From: Zoroaster sp. YZ-2022
Taxonomy: Eukaryota; Echinodermata; Asteroidea; Forcipulatida; Zoroasteridae
DNA: 64,000 nt
Assembly: GCA_029582265.1 (NCBI GenBank)
Contig: CM055834.1
Location: 1,488,001-1,552,000, forward strand
Direction: 5' to 3'
Both the position numbers and the translations under genes were made by a program. This document shows, piece after piece, positions 44,001 through 50,800 of this stretch (the first letter of the stretch is position 1; each line of letters starts with the position of its first letter). Under the pieces are notes generated by a model that ran no database searches, was not told the DNA's origin, and saw only the letters and a list, made by a program, of their open reading frames with translations.

Positions 44001-44434
44001 TGAGTTTGCTGGATACCAGGTGGCAGGGCACCAGGTGGCAGAATGCCGGGTTGTTGAATACCAGATTGCAGGGTGCCAGGTAGCTGGACATTGGATGGCA
44101 AGAAACCAGGTGGCAGGGGACCAGGCGGCAGGGTACCAGGTGACAGGGCACCAGGAAGGAGGGCACCAGGTCCAGGTGGCATGGGTCTATGCTGTATTCT
44201 CTGAGATGTGTTCATCTGTGCAACATCATCTGCAACAACTTTTTCTGTTTGGTGTTCGCGTTCTTTCGTAATCCCCGACAAGAACTGATCTAAGGATGGA
44301 GTATTCTTGGGTGGCTCAGACTCGGACTGGGTCTGTTGATGGTGATGCCGAGTACCAGGCCCTGCAGGAGGTGGTGCAAAGCTCCGCTGCTGATGGCTCC
44401 ACTGTCCGGTTCCCCATCTGCTGCTTCTATCCAT
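28533..44434 (-). CDS. PDCD7: PDCD7 homologue (U11/U12 di-snRNP 59K), whole gene (9 coding exons)
   Basis: Minus-strand exons 44434-43034, 42446-42321, 39548-39459, 36573-36442, 34559-34421, 32875-32763, 31366-31246, 29627-29537 and 28653-28533 join in phase to 777 aa. The C-terminal 300 residues match human PDCD7: EVRKKKQEAYQTLDLIKCL and KKLRQLRKEAAQAKG (about 597-630), LYREEERAMQVMLEEEHEE (about 656-674), KKKQRRRQEEKAIKEM, a PFQQFYHQAESNVHALVDIR segment, HQWDQFLVP and CWVLPPAPSSTAW before TGA. The human protein is about 485 aa; the extra length is the low-complexity N-terminus. The human protein is a minor-spliceosome component in the U11/U12 particle, where it contacts the U12-65K protein. 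Divergent from PTAR1. Confidence 0.9.
29093..29452 (-). mobile_element. tRNA-derived SINE, family 1, in PDCD7 intron 8
   Basis: AATAATAATAATGTGGACTT tail and ACCGCTCGACCATGGCACTCC head (complement of the A-box region). Same orientation as PDCD7. Confidence 0.85.
29537..29627 (-). CDS. PDCD7: PDCD7 coding exon 8
   Basis: Acceptor TCTTTCATAG; completes D708, then EPVGPDDPKFPFQQFYHQAE and NVHALVDIR. Donor ATCAG/GTATGG. Confidence 0.9.
29933..30945. mobile_element. hAT-like element with perfect 8-bp target duplication (997 bp)
   Basis: The element 29941-30937 starts TAGGCTTGGGGCGATG and ends CGATATCGCCCAAGCCTA. CCAAAATC flanks both sides exactly (29933-29940, 30938-30945). Ends are rich in ATATCGCGATAT motifs. 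No transposase frame. In PDCD7 intron 7. Confidence 0.85.
31246..31366 (-). CDS. PDCD7: PDCD7 coding exon 7
   Basis: Acceptor CATTGATCAG; VMLEEEHEEYKEQEKKKQ and IKEMQSKMKLIFGK. Donor AAAG/GTACGG, phase 1. Confidence 0.92.
31559..31785. mobile_element. MITE, TTAAAGGG family
   Basis: GTTTAAAGAGACAATATCATC...GACAGGGCATGGAATTTC at left and GCCCTGTCGAAAGTCTGC...GACGATATTGTCTGTTTAA at right. In PDCD7 intron 6. Confidence 0.65.
31817..32170. mobile_element. Head-to-head pair of family 2 SINEs
   Basis: Left copy (minus) and right copy (plus) share the tRNA-like core near 31975-32050. GCCCTACACCGACGTGTGTA at left is mirrored by TACACACGTTGGTGTAGGGC at right, and GACTCGGGAGGGATTCGAAC by GTTCGAATCCCGCCCGAGTC. 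Confidence 0.7.
32763..32875 (-). CDS. PDCD7: PDCD7 coding exon 6
   Basis: Acceptor TCATCTAAG completes Gly630, followed by VHVPMELDINFEQKLKPLEE and SKQRDLYREEERAMQ. Donor CAG/GTATCT. Confidence 0.9.
33086..33668. mobile_element. Truncated TTAA-CCCTCC MITE followed by a TTAACCCTCCTATGCCC element
   Basis: 33086-33320 matches the CCCTCCTACT family and stops at GACAGTGTTCGGCAGTG. 33342-33668 starts TTAACCCTCCTATGCCCAGG and ends TTTGATTGTTAA, and is a near copy of 35908-36258. Confidence 0.65.
34141..34363 (+). mobile_element. 5'-truncated family 1 SINE
   Basis: Starts within the body (AAATGGGTACCTGTGAGGGC) and ends ATTATTATTATTG; no A or B box. Confidence 0.7.
34421..34559 (-). CDS. PDCD7: PDCD7 coding exon 5
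   Basis: Acceptor TTTCATCCAG, donor AAAG/GTCAGA. Encodes EAELQEEIDKTLYEVRKKKQ and the LIKCLKKLRQLRKEAAQAK stretch, the clearest match to the family. Confidence 0.93.
35083..35850. mobile_element. Composite repeat related to 15058-15312
   Basis: 35083-35310 (CATCGTAGCCCTCTAGCGGTG to CACCCACAGTGGTC) and 35790-35850 (CTCAACGGCTCATGCACGG) match the two ends of the DCAF12-intron repeat. The AT-rich middle (35315-35785) looks like a separate insertion. Confidence 0.45.
35908..36258. mobile_element. TTAACCCTCCTATGCCC element, copy 2
   Basis: TTAA at both ends; near identical to 33342-33668. In PDCD7 intron 4. Confidence 0.65.
36442..36573 (-). CDS. PDCD7: PDCD7 coding exon 4
   Basis: Acceptor TTTTTTCAAG, donor AGG/GTAGGG, 44 codons, highly charged helix ERIKKWRNQNYQMKQEDEER to AKELQTQQESKR. 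Confidence 0.86.
36958..37345. repeat. About 60-bp minisatellite, six to seven units
   Basis: Units of AAATATAGGTTTTTATAGGT, AATATAGGTTTTTTGGGG and AAATATAGGTTCCCATTTTG repeat with small length changes. More diverged TATAGGTT words extend left to about 36665. Confidence 0.85.
37375..37460. mobile_element. Fragment of the AATTTCAC...GCTAAGCAGA MITE
   Basis: GGGGACAATTTCATTAAGCTGCTAAGCAGAG... and CAGCAAATATTTTCGATAAGC resemble the complete copy at 58265-58461. Confidence 0.4.
37728..39372 (-). mobile_element. GTCTCTGGTTTC-family MITE split by a Helentron-like element
   Basis: 37728-38019 carries CAAGTCTCTGGTTTTTGG, GCCAAAATTGCTGGATCGAT and CTATGTG-type body. 39310-39372 carries the other end (GTCACCGCACCGATTTTGAA, GACCAGAAACCGGAGA). 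Between them sits 38020-39309. Confidence 0.55.
38020..39309 (-). mobile_element. Helentron/HINE-like element, copy 3 (divergent core)
   Basis: On the minus strand the 5' end AGGTGTTCGAGCAACAGCGC pairs with GCGAACACCT. The 3' end has CGAACACCCTGAG, a GAGTTTGT/ACAAACTC stem and CTAG (38023-38020), with T runs on both sides. The core is a different minisatellite, with units containing ACTTCCGGTTTC and GGTCATGTCTGTGTACGAAA. Confidence 0.65.
39459..39548 (-). CDS. PDCD7: PDCD7 coding exon 3
   Basis: Acceptor TTTATTGCAG, donor AGG/GTAGGA, exactly 30 codons: ERVETLQSRLFSTEFIDRLK then a basic KSKFKKNRKKR tail. Confidence 0.82.
39711..40078 (-). mobile_element. tRNA-derived SINE, family 1, in PDCD7 intron 2
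   Basis: AATAATAATAATGTGTGGATTT tail; head ACCGCTCGGCCACGACACCCC. The tRNA part reads as complement of CCGGATTCAAGTTCTGG, the Leu-CAA-like anticodon arm. Confidence 0.85.
40312..40528. repeat. 217-bp palindrome nested in a TTAACCC-family repeat
   Basis: Left edge ATAAACCCTTTCACGGTAAT, right edge ATTACCGTGAAAGGGTTTAT. Arms of about 97 bp with roughly four mismatches. Flanking sequence (CCTCCATAATCC... and ...GGATTTGGGAAGGTTAGGGTTAA) is family sequence. Confidence 0.85.
40678..40941. mobile_element. TTAA-CCAGTTCGCG MITE, copy 1
   Basis: TTAACCAGTTCGCACCGGG at left, CCTCCGACGCGAACTGGTTAA at right. Near copy in opposite orientation at 50912-51173. In PDCD7 intron 2. Confidence 0.75.
41272..41400. 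repeat. Hairpin repeat with GAAACGTCGAG
   Basis: CTGAAGAC then GATCAG-AGCATA-CTGATC then GAAACGTCGAG and CCAGTTCTTTTCAGAACT. Matches the segment nested in the MITE at about 22995-23110. Confidence 0.6.
41480..42075. mobile_element. Two TTAACCC-family copies
   Basis: About 41480-41750 (TTAACCCTAACCCTCTAGG to GGGGTGGTTAGGATTAA) and about 41748-42075 (TTAACCCGAACTCCCTC to GGAAGGTTAGGATTAA). The second contains the repeated CCTCCAAAATCCTTCACTTT word. Confidence 0.6.
42321..42446 (-). CDS. PDCD7: PDCD7 coding exon 2
   Basis: Acceptor ACATCTAG, phase 0, encodes VNESRQLVVNLIHTLRQLAE... to WQFECRR. Donor AGG/GTTAAC is weak but is the only one that keeps phase. Fits the helical region before the PDCD7 coiled coil. 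Confidence 0.78.
42594..42873 (-). mobile_element. hAT-like MITE (CAGGG ends), copy 2
   Basis: CAGGGGTTGAAATTAACACT at left and GGGCTACCATAAAATTCAAG at right, the reverse of 19121-19365, with the right tip missing. Confidence 0.5.
43034..44434 (-). CDS. PDCD7: PDCD7 exon 1, Pro/Gln/His-rich N-terminus (467 codons)
   Basis: ATG at 44434-44432, with TGA upstream in frame at 44455, so this is the first ATG. It begins MDRSSRWGTGQWSHQQRSFA and is rich in P, G, H, Q and S. Two internal tandem repeats are visible: LPPG/LPSG-type pentads at about residues 95-150 and three GPHPS units near residue 375. The exon ends EWMKDWLMKNKSSQSERAKK... with donor AGT/GTGAGT. Human PDCD7 also starts with a Pro-rich region, but a shorter one. 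Confidence 0.88.
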
Positions 44435-45239
44435 CACGGACGGATAAATATATCAATTCAAAACAGCAGCCAGTATAAATCCACCATCTTATAATCAGCT
44501 TCTACTACTGTCAAAACACTTTTTGGTAAAATTCATTTTTCTCAAAATGAAAATGAATTTCTTGATGCAACAACTTCAGTTCCAACACGTCAACAACAAC
44601 AACAACAAAGTGTTCTGTTTAACTGTTAGTGTGTTTTTTTTTAGTAGTAGTTTACTCAATTTCAGTGACTTAGCTTTTCGGTTCCAAGTATCCTAATGTA
44701 ACATACTCCAGATCTGTTTTTTACAACTGGAACTTGAATATCACTAAAACAGCTTTGTCATGCTGTCTGAACTAAAATAAAAAGTGATAGCCTGACAACT
44801 GAATGCATAACTGTCTTCCAAGCTACCACTACCAGCGCGAGACAAATGAACGTTGTTGATTGACACACATGGTTTAGGGATCAGCTGGGTGCAGACTGGT
44901 GCCTACTGTTGCTAAGCTTTGTTGTCACATATAAATACTCTGGGTACCAGATAGTCTGGTTCATCTGATGCTAGCCGCATATTGGGCCAGAAATTCTAAC
45001 TGCGGATTCACAAACTACCCAGCCGCGTATTCAAAAAAATTAGAATCCATGCAGTTCAAGGTGGTGAAATAAACATTCTGTATTTCAGAACGTTTCCTGG
45101 ATATTTTGAACGAAATTTTATATTATCTTTATTTATCACCAAATTTTTTCCATGTTCTTAAAAAGCATAATACTGGGCACACTTAATTTTGGAGGTGGCT
45201 AATTTGGTTCACTAATTAATGAGTAATTATCTGCTACAA

Positions 45240-46105
45240 CGTTGTTTGTTTGTTTGGCAAGCGTCTGTCGTGACCGACAATACTGTTGAGACATTCTTCA
45301 TCAGTAATTGCTCATAGAGGACCTCAGACGGCGCTCCCGCAGTCTCTGGATGTTGTTGACATGGTCCAGGGATTTTCCTAGGTGAAGCCTGGATCGCCAT
45401 TCAGTGCGGTTGAGTGCCATCTGTGTCCACATCTCGGTGGGGATATCAAAGTCTATAAGGTCTCTTTTCAGTACGTCTTTAAATCTGAGCTTTGGTCTCC
45501 CTGTGGGGCGCGTACCATTTATGAGAACACTTATGAGAACATTTATGAGAATGGAGTGAGGTATACGGGTAGATGACATTCTGGTGACATGTCCAGCCCA
45601 CCTCAAACGGACGAATTTGAGGCGAGAAGAGAGAGGCTCGGATTTAGTTATCCTAAATAATTCTTCATTTGTCATTTTATTTTTCCATGTTATCCCAATT
45701 ATTGATCTTAGGCTTCTGGTGTGAAATGCACTTAATCGACTCTCTTGTCGTCGGTAGGTCGGCCAGCATTCAGCTCCATAAAGCAAAACACTTAGAATGC
45801 ATGCTTCATACACCCGTACTGTTAGGTGTTTGTTTTGCCACACTCGCTTGGTGAGGTGGCCAACAGTTGACGCGGCCTTACCAAGTCTTGTTGAGAGCTC
45901 TTCATCAAGAGTGGTGTTACATGTCAGGGTACATCCTAGATATGTAAACTTTTGGACATTTTCTAGGGTTGTACCATCGATTCTAAAGTGGTGAGTGCCA
46001 GCAGCCTGTGACAGAGTGACGGTCTTCTTCAAGCTGATTGTGAGGTCGAAGTCTTTACAGGAACGAGAGAAGCAGTCAAGCAGTGTTTGTATATACACAT
46101 TTGAC
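45240..46105 (-). pseudogene. 5'-truncated LINE, reverse transcriptase C-terminal part
   Basis: An open frame of about 260 codons (46098-45301) reads CKDFDLTISLKKTVTLSQA, then FTYLGCTLT, LLYGAECW, NKMTNEELFRI, RWAGHVTRM and GRPKLRFKDVLKRDL, typical of the thumb and C-terminal region of non-LTR retrotransposon reverse transcriptases. It starts just after where the catalytic YADD would be, so it is inactive. Inserted between two arm repeats of the foldback element. Long intact frame suggests a recent insertion. Confidence 0.8.
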
Positions 46106-46653
46106 TATGATAGCACTCACCCCAAATAAAATGTACCCTTCATGTTCAATAAAAGTTTAAAAAATTATTACATAATCTTAAAGACCATACGACTGGGCAC
46201 ACTTAATTTTGGAGGTGGCTAATTTGGTTCACTAATTAATGGCTAAATGAATGCTAGATTGGACGCCATTTTCTATCACAATATACGGTATATTGTACAC
46301 ATTATTAACTATGACAGCACTCACCCTAAACAAAATGTACCCCATCATGTTCAATAAAAGACGAAATTTTATTCCACAATCTTAATGACCATACCACTGG
46401 GCACACTTAATTTTGGAGGTGGCTAATTTGGCTCACTAATTAATGGTTAATTGGCCGCTACAAAAGACGCCATTTTCTACCGCAAAATGCGGTATATTGT
46501 ACACATTATCGACTATGATTGCACTCACCCCAAAGAAAATGTACCCTTCATGTTCCATAATTTTATTCCATAATCTTAAAGACCATACCACTGGGCACAC
46601 TTAATTTTGGAGGTGGCTAATTTGGTTCACTAGTAGTAATCATATAGTACAAT

Positions 46654-47020
46654 ATGTGGGAGTGCCATGGTCGAGCGGTTTAGTGCATCGGATTTGTGTT
46701 CTGATGGCGGAGTCGTCAGAATGTGGCTTCGAATCCCAACCGCGACCATGGTGCTTGTGTCCTTGAGCAAGACACTTTACCATAATTGCTTCTCTCCACC
46801 CAGGGGTAAATGGGTACCTGTGAGGGCAGAGTTGGTTGTTGTGTTTGATTAGCCCTATATGCGCCGTAATGGCAGCAATTGAGCTGTATACTCCCCAGGG
46901 AGCTGAGATGGTTTCAGGAATGATTTATGAGCCTGATGAGCAGGGGTAATAATTTAATGCGCCTTGAGCACCAGTTTGGTGGATACGTGCGCGCGCTATA
47001 TAAGTCCACATTATTATTAT
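46654..47020 (+). mobile_element. tRNA-derived SINE, family 1, nested in the foldback element
   Basis: GAGTGCCATGGTCGAGCGGTTTAG to TATAAGTCCACATTATTATTAT, full length. It sits between the left and right arms. Confidence 0.85.
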
Positions 47021-47752
47021 ATACCATATTTTGCCATAGAAAATGGCGTCTTTTCTAGCGGCCAATTAGCCATTAATGAGAGAGCCCAATTAACCACCTC
47101 CAAAATTAAATGTGCCCAGTGGTATGGTCTTTAAAATTGTGGGATAAAATTGCATCTTTTATTGAACATGAAGGGTACATTTTATTTGGGGTGAGTGCTA
47201 TCATAGTCGGTATGTGTACAATATACCGCATATTACAAGAGAAAATGGCGTCCAATCTAGCGGTCATTTAGCCATTAATTAGTGAACCAAATTAGCCACC
47301 TCCTAAATTAAGTGTGCCCAGTCGTATGGTCTTTAAGATTATGGAATAAAATTTCATCATTTATTGAACATGAAGGGTACATTTTGTTTGGGGGGAGTGG
47401 AACTTATTCAATATTTGTGTAGTACATACTGAATCATGAGGTCTACGTTGTAGCGGCTAATTACTCACTAATTAGTGAGCCAAATTACCTTTTTCTAAAT
47501 TCAAGTATGCCCAGTGTTATGCTTTTTAAGAATATGGAACAAAATTTGGTGATAAATAAAGATAATATAAAATTTCGTTCAAAATATCCAGGAAACTTTC
47601 TGAAATACAGAGTGTTTATTTCATCACCTTGAACTGCATGGATTCTAATTTTTTTGAATACGCGGCTGGGTAGTTTGTGAATCCGCGGTTGGAATTTCTG
47701 GCCCAATACGCGGCTAGCTTCAGTCTGGTAATTTTTGCAACAAGAAAAAATA

Positions 47753-47823
47753 ATGGCAAACGACAGCAGAGCCGTTCGGATTTTGTCGGATTTGTGCTAC
47801 GCTCTACGTAAAGAGAAGAACAT
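47753..47823 (+). CDS. PTAR1: PTAR1 start exon
   Basis: ATG at 47753 opens MANDSRAVRILSDLCYALRK. The donor AACAT/GTGAGA leaves two bases that join exon 2 to give N-I-H-E-F-G, parallel to the human NPHIDEIG. The ATG is only 30 nt from the edge of the foldback element. Confidence 0.78.
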
Positions 47824-50800
47824 GTGAGACACTCATTTCCTTTGTCATTGTAAGACCATTTTATCAGAATACATAAGATGAATAATTTGTACTGATTGGT
47901 CAATCAAAGTTCGATCGAGACGATACTGGCGGGCTCCTATTTTTTCTGCAGTTATTGAGTTAACGTTACACTTCGTCAATCATCAGTGGCTTAGAATAGA
48001 AATTGGCATAACACTGAAGAACCTTTTTAAAATTAGATTTCTAACTGTTATTAACAGTTAGAAATCTAATTTTAAAAAGGTTCTTCAGTAATTAATTCAC
48101 CAACAAATTTGACTGCGATGGTAGTCTGTTGATTAGAAAGCTTATTTTGCATGTAGGATATAGGCCTAGTAGTACTACTGAGATGACAAGTCAAGACTAT
48201 TTTTTCAACATTTTCATAAATTTGATTATATTAATTTTTTTATACATTTTTTTAAACTAATGAGTAATGTTAGTTAGAAAATTAATTCAGTAGCAAAGGT
48301 CTGATTCAACCCAATGACAAGATCTTTGAGATACAGTAACTGCAGCTAAACTCTACTTTACTTGTCCTACCTAAGCTGGAGAGGATGTTTGTATGTATGT
48401 TTTGCTGTGGAAGTTTTCCACTTGCTCATGCTGGATTTTGGGGCACCAGTAATTCACCAATTCGTCCCGAACATCAGATACATTGACTAAATTTGTTCAT
48501 TAATTTTTCACCTTTCAGACATGAATTTGGCTTTGTCTATTGCCCAGAGCCATTGTTGAACAAGAGTCCGGTCATCGTCGTGGACAGGAACTTGGGCATT
48601 GAAACCTGGAGCATCAAGCTACTCTATTTCTACGCACACTCACAGCTATTTCGTGCTGAGCACAGACAACATGGTAAATTATTCTATTTTATATTGATCA
48701 TGGAATCCTTGTCTCTGAATAATAGTACTGAACTATAAAGTCAGTGAAGGCCAAGAGTGAACACATTGGCTCCCCCAAAGACTTTTTCTGAAACCTCACT
48801 GGAGTGTCGTGGCCGAGCGGTCTAGCTTACCGGACTCAAGTTCTGGTGTTAGCAGCAGAATGTGGGTTCGAATCCCGGCCGTGACACTTGTGTCCTTGGG
48901 CAAGACACTTAACCATAATTGCTTCTTTCCACCCAGGGGTTAAATGGGTACCTGTGAGGGCAGAGTTGGTTGATTAGCCCTATATGCGCTGTAATGGCAG
49001 CAATTGAGCTGTATACTCCCCAGGGAGCTGAGATGGTTTCAGGAATGATTTATGAGCCTTATGAGCAGGGGTAATGATATAATGCGGCTTGAGCACCACT
49101 TAGTTGGTGGATACGTGCGCTATATAAGTCCACACATTATTATTATTATTAATAAAAAATAAAATAAAGAAATGTATAAATTGTCCTCAATTGGGCTTTA
49201 TTAAAAGGTTAAAATAAAATTAAAAGGTTACATACAACTGCATCATGAGCTTTGACAGTACTTTGAAACTGGTCTTGAAAAATGCTGATATTACATTGGA
49301 GAGTGCCCAGTAAGGGTGGACGATATCACGATAATATCGTAACGATACGATATTCAAAAAATTATTGGCTAAATCGGTTATGGTTTTGAAAATCGAAATA
49401 TCGCCATATTGACGATATTCCAAAAGTATCGCCAATATTCCAAAATTATCGCTGATATTCCAAAAATATAGCTGATATTAAATTTATATCGCTCTTTTTA
49501 GTTTAAATATTGTTGGAGTGATGATAAATGGTCTCTAAGAACTCTGCTCGTTTTGGAGCGACTGTCCCTGTAGAACTTGCATGTAAAAGTAAAGGTTTTC
49601 GGGGTCCAATCTCGTTAACGTACAATACATACATTTTTTCATGTATTTAAAAAATCCGCGTATTGAGACGATAATATCGTATATCGCTGATATCATGGCT
49701 GTCGATAATCGATAATCAAAAATTCAATATCGTCGCCCCTAGTGCCAGAAACAAACAGTTTTGTTCTCGATCCAGCCTTGACAAGATGTGTCCCGAGTTT
49801 TCCGGAGGGTGAAACGTTTGCCAAATCTGGAATTAGTGTGAATTGGCTTAAACAAGGGTTATGCTTGTTGTAAGATATGTGACTAGACTGTAGCATGATT
49901 GCTATGATTTAACGCGCCTACTCTAGCTGCACTTCAGTGGGAAGTCAAAGTCAGTCAACTGCCTGTTGACTGTTGACCCAAATGTGCACACAGGGCATTT
50001 TTGACTGTTTTTACTGTCATTTTGACAACCCTGAACAATACCTGACAATGCTTTTACCAGTCAAAAACGGTTGACTCATTTTAACCTGTAAATGTACTTA
50101 CATGTACTACACGTAAGGTTTAACAGTGTTCGACTTTTAAGTGGCAAGTATATCAACATTTTGACTGATTTTGACCCTTGTAATAGTAGGAGGGTTAAAG
50201 GGACAATATCATCATGATCAACAGGGCATGGAATCGGAGTGCTAGTTTTAGATTAACGTAGTGACCGAAAATAATACCCCCACATAATAAGGTCATATTA
50301 CCGTTGCAGCTGCACAAATGAGCCAGTAATTTTCGGTCACTGTGGTTATCTTAAACTAGGACACTGATTCCATGCCCTGTAGAAAATCTGCTCTGATACT
50401 GTCCCTTTAACACACTTTGGTTATAAAACAGGCTTCAAAAGGATCAAATTATACTGATCTTAAAAAAAAATGTTTTCAATTGATTTGTTTTCTTCAAGAC
50501 TTGAGAAAGATGAATGACTGCAGCACGGTAGCTGTGCTACTTAACCCTGAGTGTATGTCTGCATGGAATATCAGGTAATCTGTCTATGATCTCTTCTCAC
50601 ATGTTTGCCACTTTAAAAGCCCAGGGCTGGGTCTCTTGTCTGCCACTTCAACCCGACCCATGCTGGACTCAACAGAATGCAACCAATGCTAAAATCTGTT
50701 GGATCCTGTTGCAGTGAGCAGAGAACAGAAGACCTTTTTTATCTCTGTTTGCAACTTTAAATCCCCTAGATCTGTGTCTGTATGCATTTTCACTATATTC

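Larger units (their letters stand above)
44965..47723. mobile_element. 2.76 kb foldback element with repeated inner arms
   Basis: The left end CTGATGCTAGCCGC and right end GCGGCTAGCTTCAG are mirrors. The mirrored zone continues inward for about 290 bp (CAAACTACCCAGCCGCGTAT against ATACGCGGCTGGGTAGTTTG). Next come tandem units of roughly 190-205 bp marked by GGGCACACTTAATTTTGGAG: at 45174, 46195, 46400 and 46592 in direct orientation, and three in reverse at about 47095, 47295 and 47490. TCTGGT flanks both ends (44955, 47724). A LINE fragment and a SINE are nested in it. Confidence 0.75.
44435..47752. promoter_or_regulatory. PDCD7-PTAR1 head-to-head intergenic region
   Basis: 3.3 kb separate the two start codons. 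Removing the foldback element (44965-47723) leaves about 560 bp, a size usual for a bidirectional promoter. No TATA was seen near either start. A CAA run is at about 44584-44605. Confidence 0.5.

Noticed and set aside
43159..44166. Other long open frames across PDCD7 exon 1
   Set aside because: Shadows of the repetitive coding sequence in other frames; only the frame from 44434 joins the conserved downstream exons.
48801..48875. A functional tRNA-Leu gene
   Set aside because: A and B boxes and anticodon arm are tRNA-like, but the acceptor stem does not close and the sequence runs straight into the SINE body and ATT tail.
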